Of a stretch of 64,000 nt of DNA, positions 37,878-48,496 are shown in pieces. Under the pieces are notes generated by a model. The model was not told the origin of the DNA and ran no database searches. It was given only the letters and a program-made list of their open reading frames with translations. This stretch comes from an uncultured Pseudomonadota bacterium (GTDB lineage: Bacteria > Pseudomonadota > Gammaproteobacteria > Methylococcales > Methylomonadaceae): assembly GCA_903918375.1 (NCBI GenBank), contig CAIXED010000021.1, positions 29,851 to 93,850 of the forward strand. The letters run 5' to 3'. Numbering within the stretch: the stretch's first letter is position 1; every line of letters begins with the position of its first letter. The position numbers and the translations under genes were made by a program.

Positions 37878-38705
37878 ATGAATACAAAAAAAATTGGTTT
37901 TATCGGTGGCGGCAATATGGCCACCAGTCTTATCAAAGGCTTGATTGCCAGCGGCCATGCGCCACAACAAATCTGGGTTTCTGACACCAATCAAGCAACC
38001 TTAACCCAACATGCCGAACAATTACTGGTCAACGTCTCGACCGATAATGACGCGGTGGTTGCCGAAGTCGATGTGGTGGTTTTGGCGGTGAAACCACAAA
38101 TCCTCCGCGAAGTTGCCCAATCGATTGCCAGCTTGGTACAGCAACGCAAAGTATTGGTGGTTTCAATCGCTGCCGGTATCTCTCAAACCAGCTTGTCACG
38201 TTGGCTAGGTGGCGATGTAGCCATCGTTCGCTGCATGCCCAACACGCCGGCCTTAGTTTTAACTGGCGCCACCGCTTTACACGCCAACGACAAAGTCAGC
38301 GCTCAACAAAAAGACTTAGCTGAAAATATTTTGCGTGCTGTGGGTTTAGCGCTATGGGTTAATGAGGAAGCACAATTAGACGCGGTCACTGCGGTTTCAG
38401 GCAGCGGCCCAGCCTATTATTTCCTGATGATGGAAGCGATGGAAAAAGCGGCTTTAGAATTAGGCTTGGACGAACACTCAGCGCGATTATTGATTCAACA
38501 AACTGCCTTAGGCGCAGCCAAAATTGCGTTGGAATCTTCCGAATCACCCACCATTTTGCGTGAACGCGTCACCTCACCGGGCGGCACCACCCAAAAAGCC
38601 ATAGAAACCTTCCAGCAAAACGGTTTTGAAGCCTTAGTCGGCAAAGCGCTACATGCCGCGCGTGACCGTTCAATCGAAATGTCCAAACAACTCGGAGCAG
38701 ACTAA
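37878..38705 (+). CDS. proC: Pyrroline-5-carboxylate reductase
   Basis: It makes the last step of proline synthesis with NAD(P)H. The Rossmann motif FIGGGNMA, CMPNTPALV, SGSGPAYYF and the C-terminal VTSPGGTTQKAIE are intact in 275 residues. yggT follows with a TAATG overlap, a common gammaproteobacterial arrangement. Confidence 0.97.
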   Translation: MNTKKIGFIGGGNMATSLIKGLIASGHAPQQIWVSDTNQATLTQHAEQLLVNVSTDNDAVVAEVDVVVLAVKPQILREVAQSIASLVQQRKVLVVSIAAGISQTSLSRWLGGDVAIVRCMPNTPALVLTGATALHANDKVSAQQKDLAENILRAVGLALWVNEEAQLDAVTAVSGSGPAYYFLMMEAMEKAALELGLDEHSARLLIQQTALGAAKIALESSESPTILRERVTSPGGTTQKAIETFQQNGFEALVGKALHAARDRSIEMSKQLGAD

Positions 38706-39280
38706 TGGGCGGCAATTACATCTCAGATCCAGCGATTTTTGTAATCGACACCCTGTTCTCGGTTTACATTTTCACGGTTTTATTGCGCTTTTTACTGCAA
38801 TGGACCCGCGCTGATTTTTACAATCCGATTTCGCAATTCGTGGTCAAAATCACTCATCCACCACTAAAACTATTACGTCGAGTAGTGCCTTCAATTGGTC
38901 GGATTGATACCTCTTGTTTAGTGTTTGCCTTGTTATTGCAAATGACCGCGACTTATTCGATGTTAGCAATTCAAGGCTTAACCACCAGCTTTGTCGGCTT
39001 GGCATTAATCTCGGTAGCGGATTTAGTGCAATTGTTGATGAATATTTACTACTACTCGATTTTTGCGACGATTATCCTCAGCTGGGTTGCCGGTGGCAGC
39101 TACAGTGCGGCTTCATCGATCTTGTACAGCATCACCGAACCTTTGCTAAGCATTTGCCGCAGTGTGATACCGAATTTAGGCGGCTTGGATTTATCACCCA
39201 TGTTGGCCTTGTTTTTACTGCATTTGGCGAAGATGATGGTGTTGCCACCGCTGCATCAGTTGGCGAGTTTGTTGGGCTGA
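38705..39280 (+). CDS. yggT: YggT-family integral membrane protein
   Basis: This 191-residue protein has two copies of the YggT unit, each with paired transmembrane helices and a pattern of NPI or EPL near a Pro-Arg stretch (YNPISQFVVKITHPPLKLLR and EPLLSICRSVIPN). Family members have been linked to osmotic or membrane stress. It is coupled to proC. Confidence 0.94.
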   Translation: MGGNYISDPAIFVIDTLFSVYIFTVLLRFLLQWTRADFYNPISQFVVKITHPPLKLLRRVVPSIGRIDTSCLVFALLLQMTATYSMLAIQGLTTSFVGLALISVADLVQLLMNIYYYSIFATIILSWVAGGSYSAASSILYSITEPLLSICRSVIPNLGGLDLSPMLALFLLHLAKMMVLPPLHQLASLLG

Positions 39281-39345
39281 TAGTTTGGTTGTGCAGGTGT
39301 AATCGGTAGGGCGCAATAAGCAATCGGTATTGTGCCATAGCCTGC

Positions 39346-40320
39346 TTACTGACATTCTGAGGTGTATCGATAAATATTAATCATACGCGCCCCCAATACA
39401 TCGGCATACTGTGTGACCAGTTCATTTAACATGCGGTTATCAATGGCACTGGCCGTGAGAAAAAGGAGGTATTTCACGCGCGCCTCTCTTTGTGTTGCTT
39501 CCATTTCGCCTTCTCGATCTCCTACTGCCATTTCCATTTGTTCTTGAATCAAGGCTTTGAGCGCAGTATTGCGTTCGATTGGCCGAATATCGGTAAGCCG
39601 TTCAGGTACGGTCAACATATCTATTTGCATATATAGCTGATTGCCAAGTTCGCCATCGATAAGGCTAGCTCTATAGTCAGAGTGGTTGTAGTAATCGATA
39701 TTGCTTAAATATTCCTGATCCAGTGCTTTGATAATTGCCTGACTACAATCGGAGAGATTGAGTTGGTTGCTAGTCGGAATTAACCAACCGGCATAGGGTG
39801 AAGATTTTTGAGTAGCGTTGGGTTCTAGTCCGGAATAATTGAGTATTCCGTGTGCAGCATAGCTTTCGCTAAAGCGTCCGTGTTGGTCGATTAATAAATA
39901 AACCTGCTCATATGCGCCACGCTGGTGCCTGAAAAAATAAATGCCAAATATCTTTCCAACCTTATCTAGCCCAGATGTTGTCAAATTTTGCGCATAAAGT
40001 GATTGATTTTGCGAATCCATCAAAAAGGTAGATTCAATTTGCTTACCTGCTTCGGCATCAAAATGTTCAATAACCCGCTTACAACGTAAACCGATTTTTT
40101 GCGCGAGTGCTTCGTTGGCAGCTTTTGAAAAACAGGGGCTGTCGCCTTTTTTCGGGTCTATCACCCAATCAATTTCAGTGTGGTTTTCCTGCTTTTTTAA
40201 ATAGGTATAACCATTTTCAAAAGCAAAGACTTTGAAGGACAAGATAAAACCGACTGTTATGGCTGTAAATAACCATCGGCCATTTTTTCGTAGGGAATGA
40301 TTTACATTATTTCTGTCCAT
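39346..40320 (-). CDS. Exported protein of unknown function
   Basis: This 324-residue protein has a basic N-terminus and one hydrophobic segment (WLFTAITVGFILSFKVFAFE) that may be a signal peptide cut near Ala-Phe-Ala. The mature part includes four Cys and a helical C-terminal half rich in Glu and Met (ALIQEQMEMAVGDREGEME). I do not recognise the family. It is monocistronic, and an in-frame GTG three codons upstream is an alternative start. Confidence 0.7.
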   Translation of the reverse strand: MDRNNVNHSLRKNGRWLFTAITVGFILSFKVFAFENGYTYLKKQENHTEIDWVIDPKKGDSPCFSKAANEALAQKIGLRCKRVIEHFDAEAGKQIESTFLMDSQNQSLYAQNLTTSGLDKVGKIFGIYFFRHQRGAYEQVYLLIDQHGRFSESYAAHGILNYSGLEPNATQKSSPYAGWLIPTSNQLNLSDCSQAIIKALDQEYLSNIDYYNHSDYRASLIDGELGNQLYMQIDMLTVPERLTDIRPIERNTALKALIQEQMEMAVGDREGEMEATQREARVKYLLFLTASAIDNRMLNELVTQYADVLGARMINIYRYTSECQ

Positions 40321-40495
40321 ATAATTCACCGAAATCGCCTAAGCCGACTTTACCCTGCCGTGCTTTTAGGTAATTCAATCAAGAAGGGCATGATGTAAAT
40401 CTGTGTCGTTGCCATTGTGATTTTGTGTTGATTTCAGCAGCATGGCGATTAATTAGGTTTAGATATTAATCTCACAACCCATCCCTCCCCTGAAT

Positions 40496-40534
40496 ATAAA
40501 GCCGACACGCATCCACGCAGTCGGCTTTATTTTT
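40496..40534 (+). terminator. Terminator-like hairpin with no upstream plus-strand gene
   Basis: ATAAAGCCGAC and GTCGGCTTTAT pair around a 13-base loop and are followed on the plus strand by TTTTTAT. The nearest plus-strand gene ends 1.2 kb upstream. It could terminate an unannotated plus-strand RNA, or serve yjgA on the minus strand where the T run is poor. The rest of the gap 40321-40628 shows no gene. Confidence 0.65.
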
Positions 40535-40628
40535 ATAAGGCCCGCTAATCTGGTCAACCGTGTAAAACCACCAGCCGAGTGAGTTCACAAAATAACGATC
40601 TTGCGGGCTAAACAAGGGGTGTTTAGGT

Positions 40629-41183
40629 TTACGATTCGTCGGCTTCACCGGAAATCAATTCTTTGACGTATTTGTAGATCAAGCGTGCTGATTTTGGCGG
40701 CTTGGCTTCTTTCGCTTCTTTTTGGGCATTACGTTGTAATTGGCGTAAGTGCTGGATGTCGGCGTTGGGGTATTCGCCGATGAATTGAGTTAATTGCTGA
40801 TTGCCGGCTTCGCTTAAAAGCTGGTCGCGCCAGCGTTCGGCAAGGTGGTGTTCGCGGACGCCGTGGGCGCTGCGGTTTTTCATCCGATCCAGTTTTTCTT
40901 GGACGGCTTGGGTGTCGATGAGTCTAAGTTGGGCGGTGATGTATTTTAATAAACGCTTTCTGGCGGCGTTTTGACCCATTTTTCCCGCATCTAATAAAGC
41001 TTGTTCGATGCTTTCTGGCAATTCGAATTCGGCGATGTGTGAAGCTGATAGTTGAGAAATTTCCTCAGCCATAGCCATTACGTCAGCAATTTCTTTTTTG
41101 ATGCGGGTCTTGTTAGGGCGTACCGCATAGAGGACCGATTCGTCCTCATCTTCGTCTTCTTCTAAATAAAATTGATCGTTCAT
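40629..41183 (-). CDS. yjgA: Ribosome-associated protein YjgA/DarP
   Basis: This DUF615 protein assists late 50S subunit assembly. It has 184 residues, an acidic start (EEDEDEDES), the family core KTRIKKE, ELPESI..ALLDAGKMGQ, RKRLLKYITAQLR, and a C-terminal basic helix KSARLIYKYVKEL. Confidence 0.93.
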   Translation of the reverse strand: MNDQFYLEEDEDEDESVLYAVRPNKTRIKKEIADVMAMAEEISQLSASHIAEFELPESIEQALLDAGKMGQNAARKRLLKYITAQLRLIDTQAVQEKLDRMKNRSAHGVREHHLAERWRDQLLSEAGNQQLTQFIGEYPNADIQHLRQLQRNAQKEAKEAKPPKSARLIYKYVKELISGEADES

Positions 41184-41338
41184 TTCAAACCAGTGTGATT
41201 AAACAGTGCCAGCAGGTGTGGCAGGTAGTCGCTATCTTAACAAACCTTGCTGTTGAATATTGCTTAGCTTATCGCGATTGTTTAAATCGGTTTCGATGAA
41301 ACTCGGCTAAGTGACTATTTGCCTTAGTAAAACCGGAG

Positions 41339-41550
41339 TTGTTCACAAAAGCTGTGGATAACTCTGTGCATAATGTGTAGCGAAGCAACGCTAAGACTTG
41401 ATTTTATTGGGCTTGGCTTGGATTGTATAAAAGTTAAGCAGAGGCGGTTAATTGATTAAAAACAATGACTTAGTTAAAGTCTTTTTATTTCAACAAGTTA
41501 TTGTGTCAAGTATTTTTTTATCTTTTTTAGAGAAAACAAAATGTGCATAA
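41339..41550. promoter_or_regulatory. DnaA-box cluster upstream of bioA
   Basis: A perfect DnaA box (TGTGGATAA, the reverse of TTATCCACA) lies at 41353-41361. Two identical one-mismatch boxes (TGTGCATAA) lie at 41365-41373 and 41542-41550, all in the same orientation, with a TTGTTCACA at 41339-41347. The surrounding gap 41184-41610 has no gene and includes a very AT-rich stretch from 41455 to 41590. The spacing TGTGGATAACTCTGTGCATAA resembles box pairs at gammaproteobacterial origins, but dnaA, dnaN and mnmG are absent. Confidence 0.5.
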
Positions 41551-41610
41551 ATGATTTGCTTTCGGTGATTTTGTGATAAATAGTCGTTACCTTTGTTATT
41601 TAAAACAATC

Positions 41611-42966
41611 ATGAACAATCAATCTTGGATGCAGCGCGACCTTAATGTGCTTTGGCATCCCTGTAGCCAAATGAAAGATTACGCTGCCGACGGTTTGCCG
41701 TTGATTCCGATTAAATCGGCTCAAGGCGTCTGGCTAGAGGATTTTGATGGCAATCGTTATTTAGATGCGATTAGTTCGTGGTGGGTTAATTTGTTTGGTC
41801 ATTCCAATCCTACGATTAATCAAGCAATTAAAACCCAGCTCGATACCTTAGAGCATGTGATTTTGGGCGGGTTTAGTCATCAAGCAGCGATTGAGCTCGC
41901 GGAAAAACTGGTCGAAATCACCCCGCCAAATTTAGACAAATGCTTTTATGCCGATAACGGTTCGTCAGCTATCGAGATTGCTTTAAAAATGAGTTTTCAT
42001 TATTGGCGCAATCTGGGACAAGGCCAAAAAACCAAATTCATCACTTTAGAAAACAGTTATCACGGCGAAACTTTAGGCGCGCTGGCAGTTGGCAATGTGG
42101 CTTTATATAAAGAAACCTATGCGCCGCTGTTGATGGATGTAATTAGCGTCGCCAGTCCTGATTGTTTTTATCGTGAAGCTGAGGAAAGTTGGGAAGCGTA
42201 TTCGATTCGACAGTTTGCCGAGATGGAGCGAACCTTGGCCGAACATGCCGATTCGGTTTGTGCGGTGATTGTCGAGCCTTTGGTGCAATGTGCTGGCAAT
42301 ATGCGGATGTATCATCCTAGCTATCTGCGTTTGTTGCGGCAGGCGTGTGATCAATATCAGGTGCATTTAATTGCTGATGAAATCGCGGTGGGGTTTGGCC
42401 GCACGGGGACTTTATTTGCTTGTGAGCAAGCGGCGATTAGTCCCGATTTTATCTGTTTGTCGAAAGGCCTGACCGGTGGCTATTTGCCATTGTCGGCGGT
42501 GTTGACCAGCAATCAGGTCTATCAGGCGTTTTATGATGATTACCAAAAGCTGACGGCGTTTTTACATTCCCACAGTTATACCGGTAACGCCTTGGGTTGT
42601 CGGGCGGCGTTGGCGACGATAGATTTGTTTCAAAGCAGCGATGTGTTGGCTCACAATCGGCAGTTGGCGGCATTGTTGGCGAAATACACCGCTCAGTTTC
42701 ACGACCATCCTAATGTGGCTGAAGTGCGACAGACGGGGATGATTTTGGCGATTGAATTGGTTAAAAACAAGCAAACTCGCGAAGCCTATCCTTGGCAGCA
42801 ACGGCGCGGGCTGAAAGTCTATCAATATGCATTAAGTCAGGGCGTGTTGTTGCGTCCACTAGGTAATGTCATTTATTTTATGCCGCCCTATATCATCACC
42901 GAAGCGGAGATTAAACGCATGACCGAAGTCGCCTGGCAAGGCATACAGTATGCGGTGCAAGACTGA
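41611..42966 (+). CDS. bioA: Adenosylmethionine-8-amino-7-oxononanoate aminotransferase
   Basis: BioA makes 7,8-diaminopelargonate in biotin synthesis using S-adenosylmethionine as amino donor. In 451 residues it shows WHPCSQMKDY, SSWWVNLFGH, DNGSSAIEIALKM, the metal-free PLP motif IADEIAVGFGRTG and PLP Lys in LSKGLTGGYLPLS. The ATG at 41611 is preferred to a TTG six codons upstream. The stop overlaps rsmE (TGATG). Other bio genes are not nearby. Confidence 0.96.
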   Translation: MNNQSWMQRDLNVLWHPCSQMKDYAADGLPLIPIKSAQGVWLEDFDGNRYLDAISSWWVNLFGHSNPTINQAIKTQLDTLEHVILGGFSHQAAIELAEKLVEITPPNLDKCFYADNGSSAIEIALKMSFHYWRNLGQGQKTKFITLENSYHGETLGALAVGNVALYKETYAPLLMDVISVASPDCFYREAEESWEAYSIRQFAEMERTLAEHADSVCAVIVEPLVQCAGNMRMYHPSYLRLLRQACDQYQVHLIADEIAVGFGRTGTLFACEQAAISPDFICLSKGLTGGYLPLSAVLTSNQVYQAFYDDYQKLTAFLHSHSYTGNALGCRAALATIDLFQSSDVLAHNRQLAALLAKYTAQFHDHPNVAEVRQTGMILAIELVKNKQTREAYPWQQRRGLKVYQYALSQGVLLRPLGNVIYFMPPYIITEAEIKRMTEVAWQGIQYAVQD

Positions 42967-43694
42967 TGCGTGTATCTCGTTTATATGTGACTGCCGCGCT
43001 GAATGTCGGTAGCCAAATCAGTTTGGATGACGATGCCGCGCATTATGTGCGTAGCGTTTTACGTTTAAAGCAGGATCAGCAAATTGTCTTGTTCAATGGC
43101 GAAGGTGGCGAGTTTTCAGGTCGATTTAGTGAAGTTAGCCGTAAATCGGTGCGAGTTGCGATTGAGGCTTTTATCGATAGAGATGTGGAATCGCCGTTAA
43201 CAGTTAGGTTAGGGATGGGGGTTTCCCGTGGCGACCGCATGGATTGGGCGGTGCAAAAAGCGGTTGAATTAGGGGTTAATCATTTAACCCCATTAACCAC
43301 CGAACGCTGTGTGATTAAGTTTAATGACGAGAAAAAACAGCAGCGTCAGCAACATTGGCAACATATTATTGATCACGCTGCCGAGCAATCAGGCCGTACC
43401 CGTCCGCCAGCATTAGGCGAGATTAGTGCTTTGAGTGACTGGGTGAGTCAGCAACAGGGCTTGAAAGTATTCCTCGATCCTTACGCCGAACATTGTCTTG
43501 CCGATTTGCAGCCAGAGAACCAGCAGTTGACCTTGTTATCAGGCCCCGAAGGTGGTTTTAGCGATCAAGAACGGGAAATTGCCAAGGCGGCGGGGTTTAT
43601 TCCGGTCAGAATGGGCGCGCGAATTTTACGTACTGAAACAGCAGTGTTAGCGGCTTTAAGCGCAGTGCAAAGTTTGTGGGGGGATTTTCGTTGA
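42966..43694 (+). CDS. rsmE: 16S rRNA m3U1498 methyltransferase
   Basis: This SPOUT-class (trefoil knot) methyltransferase has 242 residues. An N-terminal PUA-like domain (YVRSVLRLKQDQQIVLFNGEGGEF) precedes the knot motifs LLSGPEGGFSDQE and RMGARILRTETAVLAAL. It is translationally coupled to bioA and to the following membrane protease gene. Confidence 0.96.
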   Translation: MRVSRLYVTAALNVGSQISLDDDAAHYVRSVLRLKQDQQIVLFNGEGGEFSGRFSEVSRKSVRVAIEAFIDRDVESPLTVRLGMGVSRGDRMDWAVQKAVELGVNHLTPLTTERCVIKFNDEKKQQRQQHWQHIIDHAAEQSGRTRPPALGEISALSDWVSQQQGLKVFLDPYAEHCLADLQPENQQLTLLSGPEGGFSDQEREIAKAAGFIPVRMGARILRTETAVLAALSAVQSLWGDFR

Positions 43695-44560
43695 TTGCTG
43701 CGATTCGTTATGCGCTGATGCCCTTGCTTTTGTTGGTGGTATTGGCTTGTGGTGCCAGTTTTATTAGTTATGGGATTTTGTTGGTGACCGGCGATGTGTT
43801 GCCTATCAATAAAATTATCAGTAAAGCGACTTTGGTTTTGTTGATTCTGAGTATTTTTCCGTTAAGAAAATACCTGAATTTCAGTTGGAAAGATTTAGGG
43901 TTTGCGCCAGCTAAACGCTTTTTTAGCCAATTACATCAAGGTTTGATTTTATCCTTGGCGACCTTGTTGCCGGTTTTAGTGGTTTTGTATTTACTCGATG
44001 TGCATGTTTGGGATAACACCCGAATTTGGACGATTGGGAAAATCGCTAGTAAGGTGGGTGTAGCGTTATTTTTTGCCTTATTGATTGCGGTAGGTGAGGA
44101 ATTGTTATTTCGTGGCATGTTGCTCACTAGCTTGCGGCGTAAGATGCATTTAGTTGCTGCTGTAGTTATTAGCGCTTTGTACTATGCGGCCTTACATTTT
44201 TTAAGAAGCAGCAGTCAGATTCCTTATGCCGAATTAACACCAACGTCCGGCTTGCAATTAGTCATAGAAGCGTTTGCTAACTGGCTCAATCCTGACATTA
44301 TCAGCGCTTTTACTGCGTTGTTGGTTGTCGGTTTGTTTTTGGCGGTGATACGCAGTCGAGTTAGACATAGCTTGGGTTTGTGCATTGGCTGTCATGCTGG
44401 CTGGGTTTGGCAAATCAAAGTCAGCAAAGATTTATTTAACCTCAATAGCCAGTCAGAATTTTTGTATTTGGTGAGCAGTTATGACGGTGTTGTTGGCCCG
44501 TTTGTTAGCGTTTGGTTGTTTGTTGCAATGCTGGTTTTGATCTATTTTCGGCGGCGTTAA
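43691..44560 (+). CDS. CPBP-family intramembrane glutamic protease-like protein
   Basis: This membrane protein has about eight helices. The CPBP (Abi/Rce1-like) motif EELLFRGMLLTSLRR supplies the paired Glu and Arg. The second motif with His is in ALYYAALHFL, and a later His is in LGLCIGCHAGWVW. The start is uncertain: TTG at 43691 overlaps the rsmE stop (TTGA) after a G-rich stretch, while GTG at 43676 or ATG at 43718 are alternatives. Family roles range from prenyl-protein processing to bacteriocin immunity. Confidence 0.86.
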   Translation: MIAAIRYALMPLLLLVVLACGASFISYGILLVTGDVLPINKIISKATLVLLILSIFPLRKYLNFSWKDLGFAPAKRFFSQLHQGLILSLATLLPVLVVLYLLDVHVWDNTRIWTIGKIASKVGVALFFALLIAVGEELLFRGMLLTSLRRKMHLVAAVVISALYYAALHFLRSSSQIPYAELTPTSGLQLVIEAFANWLNPDIISAFTALLVVGLFLAVIRSRVRHSLGLCIGCHAGWVWQIKVSKDLFNLNSQSEFLYLVSSYDGVVGPFVSVWLFVAMLVLIYFRRR

Positions 44561-44593
44561 AACTCGCTAAATTAAAATAGGCATAAAAAGTGC

Positions 44594-44622
44594 TTGCTAA
44601 GTATCGGAAAATAAAAGATAAT
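44594..44622 (+). promoter_or_regulatory. Promoter of tRNA-fMet
   Basis: TTGCTA and GATAAT with a 17-base spacer end 12 bases before the tRNA. Confidence 0.75.
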
Positions 44623-44634
44623 AGCCAAATCAAT

Positions 44635-44711
<77 letters not shown>

Positions 44712-44717
44712 GATTCA

Positions 44718-44750
44718 AACCCTCTAGCTTAACAAGCTAGAGGGTTTTTT
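44718..44750 (+). terminator. Terminator of tRNA-fMet
   Basis: CCCTCTAGCTT and AAGCTAGAGGG pair around a three-base loop, followed by six T. Confidence 0.92.
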
Positions 44751-44769
44751 CGTTTCTAGGGATATCTAA

Positions 44770-44801
44770 AAGCACTTGACGGTAACGTTAAGTGCTTTTT
44801 T
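44770..44801 (+). terminator. Second, tandem terminator
   Basis: AGCACTT and AAGTGCT flank a further partly paired ACG/CGT part and are followed by TTTTT. It stands 20 bases beyond the first terminator. Confidence 0.8.
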
Positions 44802-44930
44802 GTAGCTATTGCTAGGTTTGTTTTGATAGTGATTTCCAACAGAAACACTGTGTTGAGCGCTGTCTATTAAGTTTAGCTCGCTGGCTTAGGCTCCGTTAGC
44901 CATGGCCAAATCTGTTAACTTAAGAGTAGT

Positions 44931-44964
44931 GAAGGGGAAACCATAAATAGTATTTATCCCCTTC
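44931..44964. repeat. Hairpin downstream of argB
   Basis: GAAGGGGA/TCCCCTTC encloses ATAAATA/TATTTAT. No T run follows on either strand. The rest of 44802-45012 shows no gene or clear signal. Confidence 0.5.
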
Positions 44965-45012
44965 TATGTTTTAACGCTAGTTATCCATCTTCTAATGCCA
45001 GTTTTACAAAAA

Positions 45013-45918
<906 letters not shown>

Positions 45919-45939
45919 TTAGGTAAATAAACAATAAAA

Positions 45940-46395
45940 TTAATGACGACCACTGTGACCAAAGCCACCTTCGCCACGTTGGCTTTCGTGGAATTCGTCA
46001 ACGCATTCAAATTCGGTTTGCACCACTGGCACAAACACCATTTGAGCAATCCGTTCGCCGATTTCAATGGTAAAGGCGCTATTGCCGCGATTCCAGCAAG
46101 ACACAAACACTTGGCCTTGATAATCCGAGTCGATTAAACCGACTAGATTGCCCAGTACGATGCCGTGTTTATGACCCAAACCAGAACGTGGCAACAAAAT
46201 TGCCGCCAGCTCTGGGTCGCCAATGTAAATCGCTAAACCGGTCGGGATTAACAAAGTTTCGCCAGGATTAATCGTTACCGCAGCCTCTAAACAAGCGCGT
46301 AAATCTAAACCCGCTGAGCCATCAGTCGCATAAGTTGGCAAAGCGATTTCGTTGCCCAGTCTAGGATCTAGCAGTTTAAGTTGGATTTTTTTCAT
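45940..46395 (-). CDS. dut: dUTP pyrophosphatase
   Basis: It converts dUTP to dUMP, limiting uracil in DNA and feeding dTMP synthesis. All five trimeric dUTPase motifs are visible in 151 residues: [38 protein letters not shown] and [10 protein letters not shown]. It overlaps the end of coaBC by 20 bases, the gene order coaBC-dut being conserved in gammaproteobacteria. Confidence 0.97.
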   Translation of the reverse strand: MKKIQLKLLDPRLGNEIALPTYATDGSAGLDLRACLEAAVTINPGETLLIPTGLAIYIGDPELAAILLPRSGLGHKHGIVLGNLVGLIDSDYQGQVFVSCWNRGNSAFTIEIGERIAQMVFVPVVQTEFECVDEFHESQRGEGGFGHSGRH

Positions 46396-47587
46396 GATAT
46401 TTCTCGGTAATTAAACTCATTAATTGGGTGGCTAATTGCTGCTTATCGGTCATGGCTAAATGGCGCTGACCATCAGCCCAATAGACATACAAAGCGTTGC
46501 GATCACTATCAAAGCCACCTTCGGCTTGGCCGACATAATTGGCGGCGATTAAATCTAGGTTTTTACTCCGCAATTTGCCGAGCGCGTAGTTTTCAAGCTC
46601 ATCGGTTTCGGCAGCGAAGCCCACCGTAAACGGTTTATTGGCTAAATTAGCGACACAGGCAACAATATCGGGATTTTTCTGTAAATGAATCACCGAGTTG
46701 TCATCTTGCTGTTTCTTGATTTTTTTAGCTTCAACTTGTGCAGCGCGGTAATCGGCAACCGCAGCGGCACCAATATAAATATCAGTGCTGGCAATTTGCT
46801 TCATCACTGCATCGTGCATTTCTAAAGCAGTTTCAACTTTGATCAATTTGGCTTGAGCGGGGGCGGTTAATTGCACCGGGCCGCTGACCAAAGTCACATT
46901 CGCACCTGCATCAAGCGCCGCTTGCGCCAGCGAGTAACCCATTTTGCCTGAGCTGCGATTACTGATGAAGCGCACAGGATCCAGCGGTTCGCGGGTGGGG
47001 CCAGCGCTAATCAAGACATTAACCCCTTGCAATTCGCCACTGGTGGAATCGTTTAACAAAGCCTGACAAATCGCCGCTGGCTCACTCATGCGACCAAAAC
47101 CCAATTCACCACAAGCTTGCTCGCCGCTTTCGGGGCCGATGAATTTGACGCCATGCTGTTTTAATTTGGCGACATTTTCTTGAGTCACAGGCTTATGCCA
47201 CATGGCTTGATTCATCGCGGGGGCGACAAAAACCGGCGATTCGGCAGCTAGATATAAAGTAGACAATAAATCGTCCGCTAAACCGTGAGCGAGTTTTGCC
47301 AACAGATCGGCACTAGCTGGGGCAATCACTAAACAATCAGCCCAACGTGCCAAATGGATATGCCCCATCGCTTGCTCTTGGCTCAGATCAAGCAAAGCAG
47401 TATGCACCGCATGGCCACTCAAGGCTTGAAAGGTTAATGGCGTGACAAATTGCTGAGCGGCTTCAGTCATCACCACCCGAACCTCAGCACCGCTTTTGCG
47501 GAGCAATCGCACTAATTCGGCTGATTTGTAAGCAGCAATACCGCCGCAGACAGCTAATAAAATTCGCTTATTAATGGCTATATCCAA
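46376..47587 (-). CDS. coaBC: Bifunctional phosphopantothenoylcysteine decarboxylase / synthetase
   Basis: It makes 4'-phosphopantetheine in coenzyme A synthesis. The CoaC flavoprotein half shows [31 protein letters not shown] and the substrate-clamp [13 protein letters not shown]. The CoaB half shows [24 protein letters not shown] and the late KNPDIV. I place the start at a TTG (47587, 403 residues) because that matches the family N-terminus; no ATG is available there, and further upstream the frame is non-homologous. It is divergent from radC. Confidence 0.94.
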   Translation of the reverse strand: MDIAINKRILLAVCGGIAAYKSAELVRLLRKSGAEVRVVMTEAAQQFVTPLTFQALSGHAVHTALLDLSQEQAMGHIHLARWADCLVIAPASADLLAKLAHGLADDLLSTLYLAAESPVFVAPAMNQAMWHKPVTQENVAKLKQHGVKFIGPESGEQACGELGFGRMSEPAAICQALLNDSTSGELQGVNVLISAGPTREPLDPVRFISNRSSGKMGYSLAQAALDAGANVTLVSGPVQLTAPAQAKLIKVETALEMHDAVMKQIASTDIYIGAAAVADYRAAQVEAKKIKKQQDDNSVIHLQKNPDIVACVANLANKPFTVGFAAETDELENYALGKLRSKNLDLIAANYVGQAEGGFDSDRNALYVYWADGQRHLAMTDKQQLATQLMSLITEKYHEKNPT

Positions 47588-47708
47588 ATACTGGAGGGAT
47601 AAGGTATCACGCTCAACTAGCGTGACAGAAAATTGCAGGTGGCAATTATGGCAAAAACCCCCCTTCACTTCTACGCTTAGAGCTGTTTTTTGCGTAATTG
47701 GAGTGATG

Positions 47709-48383
47709 ATGAGCATTAAAGACTGGCCAGAAGACGAGCGCCCACGAGAAAAACTCTTGCAACGTGGCGTTGGTGCCTTAACCGATGCTGAGCTGTTAGC
47801 GATTTTTTTACGGGTTGGCGTAGCGGGTAAATCGGCGGTGGATATGGCTCGCGATTTAATCGGCGAATTTGGTTCTTTACAAGCTTTGCTGGCGGCTGAT
47901 CAAACTCGATTCTGTCAAAGTCACGGACTTGGCGTTGCTAAATACACTCAAGTTCAAGCCATCTTGGAAATGGCACGTCGGCATTTCGCGGAAATTCTGA
48001 AGCGAGGCAATGCACTCACCAGTCCAGAAATCACCCGCGCTTTTCTTTGTTCACAATTACGCGGCTACAGTTACGAAGTTTTCGCCTGTTTATTTTTAGA
48101 CAACCAACATCGGGTGATTGCTTGGGAAGAGCTATTTCGCGGCACCATCGATAGTGCCAGTGTGTATCCTCGAGAAGTGGCAAAACGCGCCTTGTTTCAT
48201 CAATCAGCAGCGGTGATTTTTGCTCACAATCATCCATCAGGCATCAACGAACCCAGCCAAGCCGACCGCCATATCACCGACAAACTCCGTCAAGCTTTGG
48301 GTTTATTTGATATTCGCGTGTTGGATCATTTTATTGTGGGTGATGGACTGCCGTATTCATTTGCAGAGCATGGGTTGATTTAG
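47709..48383 (+). CDS. radC: JAB/MPN-domain protein RadC
   Basis: This 224-residue protein has an N-terminal helix-hairpin-helix part ([20 protein letters not shown]) and a C-terminal MPN+ metalloprotease-like domain with [14 protein letters not shown] as zinc motif. Despite the name its role in repair is doubtful, and RadC-like proteins also occur on mobile elements. Being next to coaBC, as in E. coli, marks this as the chromosomal copy. The start is supported by GGAG just upstream. Confidence 0.95.
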   Translation: MSIKDWPEDERPREKLLQRGVGALTDAELLAIFLRVGVAGKSAVDMARDLIGEFGSLQALLAADQTRFCQSHGLGVAKYTQVQAILEMARRHFAEILKRGNALTSPEITRAFLCSQLRGYSYEVFACLFLDNQHRVIAWEELFRGTIDSASVYPREVAKRALFHQSAAVIFAHNHPSGINEPSQADRHITDKLRQALGLFDIRVLDHFIVGDGLPYSFAEHGLI

Positions 48384-48426
48384 ACGCTCTGGTCTAATTT
48401 TTAATCGAATTGTATGCAGAATATAA

Positions 48427-48459
48427 AAAACCCGCTAAGCCTTGCGACTTGCGGGTTTT
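48427..48459. terminator. Terminator of radC
   Basis: AAAACCCGC and GCGGGTTTT pair around a 15-base loop, with T or A runs on both sides, so it could act in both directions. Confidence 0.75.
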
Positions 48460-48468
48460 AGCGGTTCA

Positions 48469-48495
48469 CATTGAGTCTTGCTGACTCAATGTTTC
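48469..48495 (+). terminator. Second hairpin after radC
   Basis: CATTGAGTC and GACTCAATG with a five-base loop are followed by TTTCTTT. It abuts the 3' end of fdxA. Confidence 0.65.
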
Positions 48496-48496
48496 T

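Noticed and set aside
41184..41610. Chromosomal origin of replication
   Set aside because: DnaA boxes and AT richness are present, but dnaA, dnaN, mnmG, rpmH and similar origin neighbours are missing, and skew cannot be computed here. Reported only as a box cluster.
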